From Phaseolus vulgaris (taxonomy: Eukaryota; Streptophyta; Magnoliopsida; Fabales; Fabaceae), in assembly GCF_000499845.2 (NCBI RefSeq), contig NC_023750.2, positions 3,519,478 to 3,583,477 on the forward strand: 64,000 nucleotides of DNA, written 5' to 3'. A program made the position numbers and the translations under genes. The notes under the pieces are model-generated. The model was not told where the DNA came from. It saw only the letters and a program-made list of their open reading frames with translations, and did not search any database. Positions 1-12,006 of the stretch are shown piece after piece (position 1 is the stretch's first letter; each line of letters starts with the position of its first letter).

Positions 1-319
1 AGATGTGAAATTAATGAATAGTAAGTGTCTATCTCTCCCCGCAAAAGACGGAGGAGGGCGTTGGTTGGCCAGCATTGGACGTCAGAACACCAAAATGTGT
101 CGTCGTTTGCTTTCCTTTTCTTCACACTTTACGGATCTAATGGAAGCCAGGAAGGATCGACAGCTCTACAAAACTTATTCTATTTTTCCATTTTTCTTTT
201 TCTTTTTATATTTTTTTTATATGAATATTGATATATTGACAATCCTACATCATCACATGATATATTTATTATTATAAAATAGTGTTTTTAAGCATGAATT
301 TCAAACACTTCTCTTAAAT
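1..319. other. Non-repetitive flank, no gene recognised
   Basis: The first 180 bases are less AT-rich than the rest of the neighbourhood and have an open frame of about 90 codons. The predicted peptide resembles no family I know, and it runs into a low-complexity Phe/Tyr-rich tail encoded by a T-rich tract. It could be the edge of an exon or UTR from a gene to the left, but nothing in the window supports that. Confidence 0.3.
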
Positions 320-730
320 GGTGTGTCAGTGTCAGACCGATACTCGTATGACACTTGTAGGACACGTATCTCTGAAGTGTCAAATTCAAAAAGTATTTGT
401 TGGATTTTTGAAAATTTTAGTATGATTCCAACGCAATTTTAAAAAAATAAATACATTAATTTTCTAAAAACTCAAACTTATTGTATAAATTTTTATTATG
501 ATTATAAAAATAAGAAACAAATCCTTTTGAACCAGTCATGAAAAACATTTTTCTATTCCAAAAAATAATCTGTAACATACTTGTGAACATAAATATTTAT
601 TTTCAATTTATATAATTCATAATTATATAACATATATATTTGTGTCCCTGTGTCCTACATTTTAGAGATGATATGTATCTTTATGTTCGTATCTGTGTCG
701 TATCAATGTCCGTGTCTGTGCTGCATAGGT
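320..730. repeat. Possible MITE with GTGTC-rich inverted ends
   Basis: The left end is rich in GTGTC/GACAC words around an ATACTCGTATGACAC core. The right end, read on the other strand, is similarly rich (ACACGGACA, GATACGACAC). The interior is AT-rich and non-coding. This arrangement resembles non-autonomous DNA transposons common in legumes. The inverted match is imperfect and I could not define a target duplication, so both class and edges are tentative. Confidence 0.3.
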
Positions 731-3080
731 TTTTAATGAAAAATTTTTAGAATAATTTTTTTAGTATACTTTAATTTGTAGACTAATTATAATTTTTTTT
801 TATTCTAAATCACTTTTTAATTTATAAATAAATCAGTATTTAAGTATATCAATATGAGGTTATTGTTAATGAAAAAATTAGAAGATTTGATACTGATAAA
901 TTATAAATGTTTCATATAAAAAAAAATAGTAATTTCAATCCAAAATTTTAAAGTACTAAATACACTTTTTTTTTCTTATATACTACTTTTCAAGTTTATT
1001 CTTCTTTAATATGAAATCGTACTTATAATCTTAAGATAATATATATAAGATAAATACTTTAATAAAAAAATTCTACGAGAAAACGTGTTAAAATTACTTT
1101 TTATCTCTAAACTAATTTTTAAAATTTTTTATCTAAGCAAAACTTAAATAAATGACAGTTTAATCTATAAAATAATGAAAATTGTGATTTAGTATGTGAT
1201 GTAAAAAGTATAAGAATAATTATGTCGTTTACGATAATTTCAACCTAATATCAAATTAGTTCTAAGAGAATACAACTCTGTGTGAAATTCTTTTTAAAAA
1301 ATTAAATTAAATGTTAAAATACTGGCTTGTTATATTTTTGAGGATAAATTAAAATTTTATTATTTTCAATTATTGGTTTCCACCAAAAATATCACGTGCC
1401 CTTAAATTAAAGGAAGTTTAAAAGGTTTTTGAAAATAGAAATGGACCTACATTATTTAAAGACCTATTTAATATTAGAAAAATATTTAATTTTTCGTAAT
1501 TTCTCCAATTAACTTAAGCAATGTTTATCACTTTCATAAAGTAAAGTCACTAGTTACTCATTTAAAAGTATTATATCCTTAGACACGTGTTTTATATTTT
1601 GAGAGTCCTTGAGCTCCTTCGAGCTAATTCATCTATATTTTTTTCTCTGGAAATTTCTAGTTTTCCTTTATTATATAATTCACCAAGAAAAAAGGTATTA
1701 TAGTTGTTTTTTTTCTTTATAAATATCAAATTTCTTTTATTTATCATAATTTTTTTTCGTCTAAACTTTTCGGTGTATTTAACATTGTTTACTTCGAGTC
1801 AAATTATTTAAAAGAATTTAAGAAGTTGGATTTTTAAAAAATGTGCACAGTAAATGAGATAACACTATTTTTTTCTTATATTTTTAGAAGTCTTGATTAA
1901 TTAATTATGAGATAAAGAAAATTATTTAAATTAGTTATTTAGTTTATCATGGGAAAGTTATAAATTATCACTCATAAGTGAGTTTTCATATCATCACTTG
2001 TACAAACATAACATGTTTTATAGTTTGAGGAAGTTGCTTATTTAGAGAAGAGAGTTGATTTAACATTTTTTTTCTTTCTTTTTGAGTGTTCAAATGAATA
2101 TTTGAGTGGGTAACTCCTTATCAAAAAATAATTAATGTAAACTTCTTCTTACTCAAGTGTCAGACGCACAAAGTAATCTCAAGTTACTAACTCTTCATCA
2201 AGTAAGAGAGTCCATAGGAGGAGAAAATTTCTTCACCATTTCTCTTCTCAAATTTTAAGCCATAACTTGAGTGATAAACATCATCACTTGAGTAATTAGA
2301 GATGATTAAGTAGTAATGCTCTATCTTAAATCTTAATAATGATTGTCGAAATTTCACCGTCGAGTTAACTCCCCTTATCTAAATAGATAACCAATTAAAC
2401 AAAAAAAAGCCTAGATACAGTTTGTTACATCTCCCAAAGAACACAAAGAAAATTAAAAAAAAGAGTTTCAGAAATGCAAAACCTAACAATAAAAAAATCA
2501 CAATAGCTTAATCTAATTGAAAGTTTTTATTCCTAGGTTGATCCAACCTGTAAGACATGAATCTAATCACATGTGAAGGGTAACAACTTATTCAAAATCA
2601 TGATGGATCTATCTTCCATTATTCATCAGATTTGATCATGAAAAAGATAAATAGTTGGACTAAAAAGCGGAAGAAAAGACAAAGTGTTTTAAGTTTTGAA
2701 AGATGAATTTTTTTAGTAAATGAAGAATGAATTTGCTTTAAAAATATTAATAACCTATTTTTAAATGATATTTTCATTCTTCATTTAATTTAACTTCTTT
2801 CTCTTAATCCTAGTAAACTAGGTCTTACTCTCCAACAATAAAAATTTCACCATTAAAATTCCGTTCACCAAGGAAAAGATATATGAGTAGGCTTCAGGTG
2901 TGTTTTCCTCTATTTCCCAAGTAAAATCATTACATTTCAAATCTCATAACATTTTAATCATGTTTATGTGTCTACCACAATTTTTTCACCCGATAATCTT
3001 CAATTCTAACTAGTTTTGCTTAAAAAAAATGTTGTCTTTAATATAAACTTCACCAAGTTCTAAGATTCAATATGTATTTC
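731..3080. other. AT-rich intergenic DNA, nothing recognised
   Basis: Long A/T runs, stop codons in all frames, and no conserved peptide on either strand. I see no RNA gene and no clean repeat structure. It probably consists of old, decayed insertions. Confidence 0.5.
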
Positions 3081-3081
3081 C

Positions 3082-3290
3082 TCAACTAACATAGAAGACA
3101 TCGGGTAGGTAGGCTATATGTGTATGTAAGTTAAGTTTATAAACCATTAGACTTAAATTTTTCTTTTTGAAAATATGATAAGGCCCAATTGACTTAGGAG
3201 CCAACCTTTTTAACTTAATAACACTTCCAATACTTGTAAAGTTCATAACAAACAAATAAAATATCAGTTGCAAACTTCAAATGCCTTTTT
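3082..3290 (-). pseudogene. Ty3/gypsy integrase C-terminal fragment
   Basis: The minus-strand peptide contains KLKRLAPKSIGPYHI and later AYLPDVFYVS. These match the pattern near the end of plant Ty3/gypsy polyproteins (a K-L-x-P-x-F-I-G-P-Y motif followed by L-x-D-V-F-H-V-S). It is the 3' end of the same decayed pol whose integrase core lies at about 4975-5760; the two parts are separated by an insertion at 3301-4973. Relic only. Confidence 0.65.
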
Positions 3291-3300
3291 CTTTGATATT

Positions 3301-4973
3301 TGTAATACCCTATAGAAGATATTGTTGTAACATATAATAACCTATATGAATAACAAAATCTATAATAAAAAAGACATTCACATAACATAAATAAGTGTCA
3401 TACTTTGATGCCTTCAAGTCAAACAATATAAAAAAAACAAACTATTATAGAAAAATTAATTTATACAATTGAGCTTCAATATACATCAAATTCAAAAGTA
3501 TATGTAAACATATTCCAAATTAAAGGATAAATTAAGCAACTTTAGATGTTGCAACCAAAATTTCACTTTTTATTGAACTTTTCAAAACAATATTATATAT
3601 TTTTGAACTTGTTTATCTGGAATACATAATTTTAGGTGAGATTAACAATGAGTGGTAAGGTAAAACAAAACCAAGTGATTTCAACATAGTATATTTCAAA
3701 ACTTAGTAATTCAAAGGCAATACGTGAATCATATCTCAATGAAAGAAATATAACTTAAACTCGTGATATAGTCATGCGTGTTTGTCACTAAAATCTCTTT
3801 AACTTTTCTTTAAATGTTATGTTGGCCTAATGTTAAGTTCAAACATTTTGAGAGGCGTCCTTGGAGGATTTGAACTAGGGGACTTCCACGTCCTGTTAAG
3901 GTTATTCAATTACAATGACTTGAATCCCCTTAAGTGATATGCATTTTAGCAAACATACTTTACAAATTCTTTTCTCAAATACTTCATGAAATATAAAGTA
4001 TACTTAAACATTTTTGTCTACTAGGAGCTATATTCCAATATAAAGAAGCAATGATTTCAACAAATCACATACACTAGTTTAAGAAAAACATTTATTTATT
4101 AAAATGATTCCAAGAGTTAAGGTATTGAAACTTAATAATCTTATACTTCTCATATGTCACATCTCACACAACAATAAAGTTTTGATTGGTAGAAATTGAA
4201 AAGGAAAAAGGAGTGAAGTGATGGAAATGCAAGGAAGAAAAGAAGAAGGAAAGACCTTATAATCCAAGTGCCTTAAGCAATAAGAAAATCTATTTGTCTT
4301 TCAGTTCCCAACTTTGTTTCATACCAAACAAAATCAATATAGGGTTATTTAGACTTAAAATCACAAAAGTGAATTCACTGAGTGCATTGTAAAATTTTTT
4401 TATGTCACTACCTTAAATTTGCTAGAAGAATTCTAATTCTATGTCATTACCTTTTCTCTCTATTCTTAGCTTTATTTCATACCAAATGAGAACAAAAAAT
4501 CAATCTAGGGTTATTTATACTTAACAAACATAGGTAAATTCACTAAGCAGATTGTAAAAAAATCAAATACCACTTTCTTAAATTTATTGGATGATTCTAA
4601 TTTGGTGAACTTATGTCAATCTTATAGAACCCTTGATTATGGGGCTACATAGGTTAAGCGTACCTAAATTTGCTATGTGAATTACATTCTTTGAGCAAAA
4701 CTAATTTTTTTAGGTGACTTATAAAAAATATTTTAGACGTTTTTCTTTTCTTTGTTGTAGAATTTTAATGGACGAAATCAATTTCATTGAGTGAATTATG
4801 TGTAATGATTAAATCTTTGTTCTAGATTCCTTGAGCAAAATTTGTTTTGTTGGGCCAAAATGGTATAAGGAAGAAATAACTATCTCTATTCAAATTTGGT
4901 TGAGTGAAACTTGCTACACTATGCAAAACAACTTGATTTCTCATGAAGACTTGTAACTTTTTTGGGTGTTACA
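3301..4973. mobile_element. Insertion splitting the gypsy integrase, with TGTAAYACCC inverted ends
   Basis: The segment starts TGTAATACCC and ends GGGTGTTACA, a short inverted pair typical of LTR ends of the TGTAACACCC kind. It lies between integrase residues that should be adjacent: the minus-strand gypsy reading stops just above 4973 and resumes just below 3301. No coding capacity is seen inside, so a solo LTR is the simplest reading. The flanking pentamers (ATATT and ATCTA) do not match, so the target duplication has decayed or the edge is off by a few bases. Confidence 0.45.
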
Positions 4974-4974
4974 A

Positions 4975-6975
4975 TCTACACATGACTTTTGCTTATTTAG
5001 GGAAGTTCTCAATCTCTTTTATATCCACTTGACCTTATTAATGATTTGTTGTAGCAATTCATGTTTTACTAAAACATTCTTTCCATCCTAATGCTAACAA
5101 AGATGATTCTTGCATTTCCTACCATACAATGCTTGATAAAGTGTCATTCCAATGCTAACCTAATGATTGTTTTTATAAGTGAATTTCACTAATTAAAATA
5201 ACTCATCCCAACTTCCCAAGTGCTTTAGGACGCAAGTTCTCAATACATTTTTTAATGAATGAATTGTTCTTTCTAACTTTCATTTAGTTTATGGATGATA
5301 AATGAAGTTAAGCCTTAAACTAGTTCCTAATGCTTCCTGCAAAGTCTACCAAAATATTAAGGTAAACCTTGAATCTAATATGATACTATAAGGAATTTCA
5401 TGTAATATGACAACCTTGCTGATGTAGAGTTGTGCTAGTTTGTGCATAGATGTTCTTAAATATACCTGTAAGCACTCTTCATTAGATGATTTACTTTGAC
5501 CCATACATCATCATGTCTATTCATTTCATGTGACAAATGGGTAACAAAGTCCACTAAAATGTTATCTCATTTCCACATAAGTATATTTAACAATTGTAAC
5601 ATGCCTTTATGTTTTTGATGTTTTCCTTTGACTTTTGACAAGTTAAACAAATTGAGACTTCTTTGAATCTTGATAATGTGATAAAAGGATATTGTCACAC
5701 CCAAGTTCAAGTCCCTAAAATTTTCAATCAATTTAAGCTCCTTTATCACACCTTAACATTTTTTTCCTACTTAGAGCATCAACTATCACATTTCCTTTTA
5801 TTGAGGTGGTACATTAAGTAAAAGTCATGATATTTAAAGAACTTTATCCCTATGTCTTGTATTCAACTTCTTTTAGTTAAATAGATACTTCATGCTCTTT
5901 TGATCACTAAACACATCAAACCCAAACCATTCAAGTAATGTCTCCACATCTTTAAAGAAAAAATAATTAATATCAATTATAAGTTATGAGTTGGATAATT
6001 TCTCTCATGCATCTTCAATTGATAGGAACCATTAAAAAAACCTTATTCCCTTTTATTGAAACATACCACATACGCTGATAACAAAGGACCTCTTTTTACT
6101 AGGGATTACCAATATGGGTGCACCTGTCAAAATTTGCTTTAGCCATCCAAACCAATAAAAATTCTTATCTTTGAAATAGTTGGCACTTTGTACTGAAGAA
6201 TTGCCTAAACTTTTGAACAATCCACTAATATTTCATTGGATTATATGATTTTTCCTAAAAACTATACTTTTGGCATTCAAAACTTGCATTTATATAACTT
6301 AACATACGACTGTTTCTTACTAAAAATACTCAAGACAATATTAAGACATTCCTCATGATTCTTATGAGTGCTAGAGTAAATCAGTATGTCATATATGAGT
6401 AGCACCAATAATTAGTCTACAAAATGAAAAAAAAAGATATTGTTCATTAGTCCATAGAGATAATATGAGCATTCATCATTTCAAAATATATAAACAATAA
6501 ATTCATAGTGACTATGCTTAGATTTGATAGTTGTCTTAAAAAAAATTTCAACTTTAAAAAGAATGAGGTTAACTTGGTGTCAAATCAACTTTAGAAAAAA
6601 AACAACTACATTATGTAATTGATCCATCACATGATCAATCCTTAGTAGATGATACTTATTGTTTATATTGAACTCGTTCAATTCCTATAATCAATACACA
6701 AACTAAATGAGTCATCCTTTGTAACTAACAAAACTATAACACCATATTGAGATTCATTAGGTCTGATGAATTATTTTGTCGATAAATCTACAACTTACTT
6801 TCTTAACTTTGCTAATTCTATTGTGGTCATCTTTTAAGAGGCAATTGACCTAATAATTGATCATCAATATTTGATGAATGATACTTATTTTAACAGTGAG
6901 CTTAAATGAGTCATCCCTCTTCTTAACTAACAAAACTATTGGACCTCACATACATACATTAGGTTTGATGAATTT
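4975..6975 (-). pseudogene. Decayed Ty3/gypsy pol: integrase, RNase H, reverse transcriptase
   Basis: Read on the minus strand from high to low coordinates. An RT start with a Leu-Cys-Ile-Asp-Tyr-Arg-like block lies near 6670-6770. The RT active-site region near 6346-6410 reads IYDILIYSS in place of (Y/F)xDDILIYS. RNase H (FSDQKSMKYLFN, then LNTRHR) lies near 5830-5930. The integrase zinc-region tail (CQKSKGKHQKHKGMLQ) lies near 5580-5660. Integrase core blocks WxDFVTHL and LQEALGT-LR lie near 5500 and 5330, and SWDE...IGMTLYQALYGR near 5100-5220. Many stops and indels; clearly non-functional. It belongs with the Gag relic at 7410-7640 and the C-terminal fragment at 3082-3290. Confidence 0.8.
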
Positions 6976-6985
6976 TTTTGCCTAA
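6690..6985 (-). repeat. Diverged tandem copy of the RT N-terminal segment
   Basis: Two blocks share, on the plus strand, AAATGAGTCATCC, CTAACAAAACTAT, then CATTAGGT(C/T)TGATGAATT and CAACTT..CTAATTCT. One starts near 6705, the other near 6905. Both correspond to the same RT region (VLLVTKKDDSF-like on the minus strand). This is a local duplication of roughly 200 bp inside the decayed element. Confidence 0.5.
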
Positions 6986-7409
6986 AGATCTTCAACTTTA
7001 ATTTGACTAATTCTTCATCCTATCATCATTTCTAACCTTTGTACAAATAAGCAACCTAGAAAACCTTGATCCTTCTTGCATATCCTTTAAGACCTATTGG
7101 GCTAAAATAACTTTATTCCATTGGACTCAGAAAATATAAACTTTTTTATTGTAATCTATCATAATATGATTGAGGTAGATCTACCACCACTAGATGACTA
7201 TGATTATAAATATTATTTCTTATGCTCAAACCTCTTCATGCTATTATTCTTATTATTATTTTTCAGACCCTTTGTTACTTTGGCCTTTTATACTGAAATA
7301 GGGAATTATCACAATGACACCATGATAACTACTTTTTTTATCTTTTGTATCAATCTATTCTCTAACCTTTTACACCTCCAAGTCTTAGAAATAGCTTGGG
7401 TGTAGATTT

Positions 7410-7640
7410 TAACTAGGTGTTTAAACCTAGTGGCATACTCCATCATGAACAAATTTCCCTATTACAGTTGCAAAAATTCCACCTCTTTTGCATATTTAAC
7501 ATGTTTAGGGAAGTACTCCTATATAAATCTCTCCTAAAAAATTTCCCAGATCATTCATCATTTGTTCCATGCCTAACCACCAAAGCTTTATTTCCTTAGT
7601 AGGTAGATGACACAAGATAATTTTCTATATTTAGAAAATT
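7410..7640 (-). pseudogene. Ty3/gypsy Gag fragment
   Basis: The minus-strand translation contains, across small frameshifts, a stretch like KHVKYAKEVEFLQLQ-GN...MMEYATR, a well-known conserved stretch of the retrotransposon Gag core in plant Ty3/gypsy elements. It is upstream of the RT relic on the same strand, where Gag belongs. Broken by stops. Confidence 0.55.
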
Positions 7641-8559
7641 GGGTTGACTAAAAGATCTTTTCATTGTCTTTGACCCATAGATTAACTTTGTTAAAACTCG
7701 TTTTTTTGTTGAATATAAGAGGGTTATGCCTCAGGGACTCATCAAGGGTGAGCTAACATCAACAAAGTCATTCATCATGAGACATAACATGTTAATATCA
7801 ACTCAAACACATCATAATATATTCTCAATCCATGAATCTCATAATAACAACAAATTAAACCTTCCTCGTAATCTACATCTATAGGAATCTCCAATTTCAT
7901 CTTTTATGACATCAGGGTAACTTGATGACTTTTGGAAGATCCATATTAGGCCTACCCCACTAGAACTCATTCTTGGTCCTTTTGCTATACCAATCTTATC
8001 CCCATTAGTTAGGATAGTTTTTTGCTCAAAATCTCATAAAGAGTAGTAAAAGAACCTCCCAAACTATTTATCACCTGATATCTTAATCTAGGTATCTACC
8101 TTATTTCAACCAATCAAATCATCACCCAAACCAATCAAATTCATACATATATTGAAATGTGATACAAATTTCATACATCATACCACTTAAAGTTATAACA
8201 AATCATTCAATATTCAATTTAAAACATGTAATATTAAGTATATATTTCTCACTTGAACGGGTGAATCTTGCTCAAGCAACATTCTTCACCGAGCATGGGA
8301 AATTTATTGACTCTCTCTAGCTCAAATTGTGAACTCACCACTTGAGTAATACATCTTTTCGCTTGAGCAAACATGCATTTATTGAGCAATGGTAGCTTTG
8401 GAGGAAAAAAATGATGTGATTATGGAACATGTAAATATACAACATTGAAATATATACTAAATATGTAATAACTTTTAATTTTAATTTTAATTTTAATACG
8501 AAACTACATAGTTTCGAGACCCTCTTAGTCTAAGTAACTAATTAACTACAAAAAGCGTT
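7641..8559. other. AT-rich DNA, probable gypsy 5' part
   Basis: No gene. By position this should hold the 5' Gag/leader of the decayed minus-strand gypsy element, but I cannot identify an LTR. A short TTTTAA-type pentameric run lies at 8472-8497. Confidence 0.35.
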
Positions 8560-8666
8560 CTAATTTAGGCTCACAAACACGAGGGTCCAACTCATTCCTA
8601 TAAATAGGTTGACCAACATCATGATAAAATACAATATACACATTTATTAGTATTTATCACACTCAA
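8560..8666. repeat. Older LTR fragment that received the copia insertion (left part)
   Basis: This stretch has a TATA box (CCTATAAATAGG, about 8598) and then CAATATACACATTTATTAG...CTCAA. It aligns with 17355-17420 (CTATAAATAGGG, CAATATACACATTTATTAAT, CTCAACC). The alignment continues after the copia element at 12292. So the copia element landed inside an LTR-like repeat that has a second copy near 17.3 kb. Confidence 0.45.
8662..8666. repeat. Target site duplication CTCAA (left)
   Basis: The five bases CTCAA immediately precede the left LTR and recur immediately after the right LTR at 12287-12291. Five bases is the normal duplication length for Ty1/copia integrase. Confidence 0.85.
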
Positions 8667-8946
8667 TATTACAGTAAATGAAGATGAATATTCCTTGTCT
8701 GATGTGATGCTTTAATGTAGCGTACGTAATCGCACGTAATCGTAATGAAGAAAGAGAGGTTTTGATGAACCCTAATTGTAGAGAAAAATAAATATAACAA
8801 AAACTTTTATTCACTTGTATATTAGAGAGTAAAATACATGGTGTATATATAAGAAAAAGATTAAGACCTAGCTGAAACAGAAAAGGAAAGTTGGGTCAAA
8901 CAAACAAAGCCCAATAATTTAAAATAGAAAATTAAATATATTAACA
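8667..8946 (-). repeat. Copia 3' LTR
   Basis: 280 bp, matching 12007-12286 except at four positions. In each case this copy has G and the other has A on the plus strand. A repeated ACGTAATCG motif lies near 8727-8742. The left outer end reads TATTAC, where most LTRs would have TGTTAC. Confidence 0.9.
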
Positions 8947-8956
8947 CCCCCTCAAG
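8947..8956 (-). promoter_or_regulatory. Copia polypurine tract
   Basis: On the minus strand GCTTGAGGGGG directly precedes the LTR start TGTTAA. It is the expected plus-strand primer for reverse transcription. It overlaps the terminal stop codon of pol (8952-8954). Confidence 0.75.
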
Positions 8957-11745
8957 CTGAGGAGTAGATATTTGTCAGGCCCAGCTTGGATTTGAGAGTA
9001 GAGAATTGTGCGAAAGCAAGGGGCTTGGTGAATATGTCAGCAACTTGCATTGCAGAAGTAATGGGTAGTAGTTTGAGGAGACCAGAGTTAAGTTTTTCAC
9101 GAACTAGTTGGCAATCAATTTCGATATGCTTGGTTCGTTCATGAAAAACTTGATTGAAAGCTATTTGAAGGGTAGATTTGTTGTCACAGTACAGGGTTGC
9201 AGGCTGGGAGAGAGGAAGATGTAAATCCTAAAGGAGGTAAGACAACCATTGTAACTCACATGTGGTGGTGGCAAGGGCTCTATACTCGGCTTCAGAGGAG
9301 CTGCGGGAGATAGTTGACTACTTCTTTGATTTCCATGATATTAGGGAGTCTCCTAAGTAGATGGAATATCCAGTGACAGATTTGCGTGTGGTAGGACATG
9401 TTGCCCAGTCAGAGTCACTAAAACCACAAAGGTGAAGTGAACTAGTGTGAGAAAAATATAGTCCTTCACCAGGGGTGCCCTTGAGGTAATGCAAAAGACG
9501 TGAGACAGCTTGCTGATGATGAGTTGTGGGTGCAGATATGAATTGGCTTAAATTGTGGACAGCGAAGGCGATGTCTGGTCGCGTGTTGGTTAAGTAAATT
9601 AGACGTCCAAGGAGTCTTCTGTATTGAGAAGTGGCATCAGCATCGAGAGGTGAGCCTTGGTCGGGAGAGAGACGAGAGGTGTGAGTCATAGGAGTGGCCA
9701 CAGGTGCAGAGTCAAGCATGCCACTTTCTTGAAGGAGATCAAGAGTATACTTGCGTTGACTTAAATGAAGACCAGTACTGTTGCGAGCAATTTCCAGTCC
9801 CAAAAAGTAACTGAGATTACCTAAATTTTTTATCTTGAAGTGATGGTGAAGGGATGCAGTAATTGTACTGATTTCCTTCGTGTCATCACCAGTTAAGAGC
9901 AAGTCATCAACATAAACAAGAATAACAGTGAGTTTATCATTATTATATTTAAGAAAAAGAGAGTGATCAGCAACACAAATAGAGTAATTATTTGATAAAA
10001 GAAAAGTAGAAAGTTTGGCGTACCATTGGCGACCAGCTTGACGAAGGCCATACAAAGACCGTTGAAGCTTGCAAACATGCTGGGGAGAAGGAAGAGAGAG
10101 GCCAGGTGGAGGGGTCATGTATATCTCTTCATGGAGATCACCATGAAGAAATGCATTATTGACATCAAGTTGTTTTAAAATCCAATTTTTGGTAGTGGCA
10201 ATAGCAAGCAGAAGGCGGAGGGTAGTAAGTTTAGCAACAGGTGCAAAAGTGTCTAAGAAATCAAGTCCTTCAAGTTGGGTAAACCCTTTGGCAACAACTC
10301 TAGCTTTGTGGCGCTCAACAGTGCCATCAGAATGGTATTTGATTTTATATACCCATTTACAACCAATAGTTTTCTTTCCCGGAGGGAGAGGGGTAAGTTG
10401 CCAAGTATTGTTAGCAGCAAGAGCTTGAAGCTCATCTTGCATGGCAGATTGCCAAGAAGCATGTTTGGAGGTTTCGTTATATGTTCGAGGTTCAGGATGA
10501 GAATTGATAGAGGAAATAACATTTCTAAAATTGGAAGATAAGGAATTGTAAGACAAGTAATTATGAATAGGATATCTACTACTTACAGTGTTGGTTGCAG
10601 TGTGGAAATCTGCAAGATAGGCAGGTTGTCGGTGAGGACGAGCTGATCTTCTTGGAAATTGGGGTGAGATGCTTCCTAGAGATGCAGGCGGTGATAATTC
10701 TGATAGAGGTGCAATGTTGGATGCAGGAGCAGAGGCACTATTTGTTGGAAGATCATAGGATAATGAGGCTGGTGGAGGAACAGTATTGGGCGCAGGAGTA
10801 GAGGCACATGGCTCGACAGGAGGTGTAGTATCAGAAAAAAAATCAAAAGCAGAATTATATGCATTAGAAATAGGGAGAGATAAAGTGTTAGGGTCCTTAG
10901 GCAAGCCACTGTCCAATTTATATGGAAAGTGGTTTTCATGAAAGATTACATGTCTTGATATCTCTATGCTATGAAACTTTAAATTTAAGATAATATAACC
11001 TTTTGTATTTTGCGGGAAGCCAAGAAAAATACCTTTCATAGATCTATCATCTAATTTTTTCCTATGTGCAGTAATGGTACTAGCATAACAGAGACAACCA
11101 AACACTTTTAGAAAAGAAATGTCATATGGTTTTCCAAATAACTTTTCATGAGGAGTGATGTTATCAAGTAATGGAGTAGGAATAGCATTTATTAAGAAAA
11201 CAACATGATTTACAGCAAATTCCCAAAACATAGGAGGAAGATTTGCTTGAAAAAGTAAAGCCCGAGTTACATTTAGTATGTGTTGATGTTTACGTTCTAC
11301 AATGCCATTTTGTTGTGGTGTTTCAACACAAGATTTTTGATGTATAATTCCCTTTGAAGCATAAAAATTTGACATAGCAAACTCAACACCATTGTCAGTA
11401 CGAATCGTTTTGATATTAGTTTTGAAATGATTTTGAACGAAAACAGTGAAGTTAATGATGTGTTGACGCACTTCATATTTGTTATGCAGCAGAATAACCT
11501 AAGTATAACGCAAGTAATCATCAACAATAGTCAAGAAATAACGAAAACCTTGCATAGAAATTATGGAACATGGTCCCCAAATATCAAAGTGTACAAGATC
11601 AAAAATAGCAGAGGTAACAGTATTACTTAAAGTGAAAGGAAGTTTTCTCTGTTTTGCACGACTACAAGTGTCACATACATGATGAGTATCAATAGTAATA
11701 AAAGAGTATTGTTTGCTTAAGACATGTAATCTTTCATGTGAAGAG
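8952..11745 (-). pseudogene. Copia pol, 5'-truncated, with three nonsense codons
   Basis: One frame spans about 931 codons and is closed only at 11499-11501, 9318-9320 and 9228-9230 before the natural stop at 8952-8954. Order: GAG-pre-integrase tail with zinc-binding HHVCDTCSRAKQRKLPF; integrase core (FDIWGP; TDNGVEF; ETPQQNGIVERK, holding the D-D-E residues); a Pro/Ser-rich spacer; RT with GCKWVYKIK and the catalytic YVDDLL; then RNase H with TRPDIAFAV, SDSDWATC, SEAEYRAL and CDNKSTLQIA. Gag, the zinc knuckle and the protease DTGA motif are missing because the frame meets TRIM sequence at 11745/11746. Each nonsense codon can be explained by one transition (TGG to TAG or CAG to TAG). Apart from these the catalytic motifs look intact. 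Confidence 0.9.
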
Positions 11746-11867
11746 TATTACGAAAGTGGACTTTAAGCCTAACTCAACCCCATAAAACCGACTCATAGGG
11801 TTTATGTTTGCACCCACTTATATATAATGAAAGGCTCTATTCTCTAATCGATGTGGGATCTCCAACA
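11746..11867 (-). repeat. TRIM LTR inside the copia element
   Basis: 122 bp that match the LTRs of the array at 15247-16150, with termini TGTTGGAGATCCCACATCG and ...CGTAATA. It is directly fused to copia pol at its lower-coordinate side. No second TRIM LTR is present. Confidence 0.85.
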
Positions 11868-12006
11868 CACCCCCCTCACGCCGAGACTACCAACTCGTGC
11901 GTGGGACTATATATTATGGATGGTCCGATAACGGCCCGATAGCGGGTGGCACGATAGGCCCAACACAAACACTCGCTAGGATAGGCTCGAAATGGCTCTG
12001 ATACCA
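11868..12006 (-). repeat. TRIM internal region used as the copia leader
   Basis: About 139 bp matching the internal segments of the 15.2-16.1 kb array (GCGGGTGGCACGATAGGCCC, CACTCGCTAGGATAGGCTC). It sits between the TRIM LTR and the copia 5' LTR. It supplies the primer-binding site for the chimeric element. Confidence 0.85.
11994..12006 (-). promoter_or_regulatory. tRNA-iMet primer-binding site
   Basis: TGGTATCAGAGCC on the minus strand begins immediately after the copia 5' LTR. This is the standard Ty1/copia and TRIM primer site complementary to initiator methionine tRNA. The copia LTR and the TRIM internal region share it at their junction. Confidence 0.8.

Noticed and set aside
10159..10801. 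Plus-strand open frames across the copia element
   Set aside because: They are antisense to the well-supported minus-strand pol frame and have no homology.
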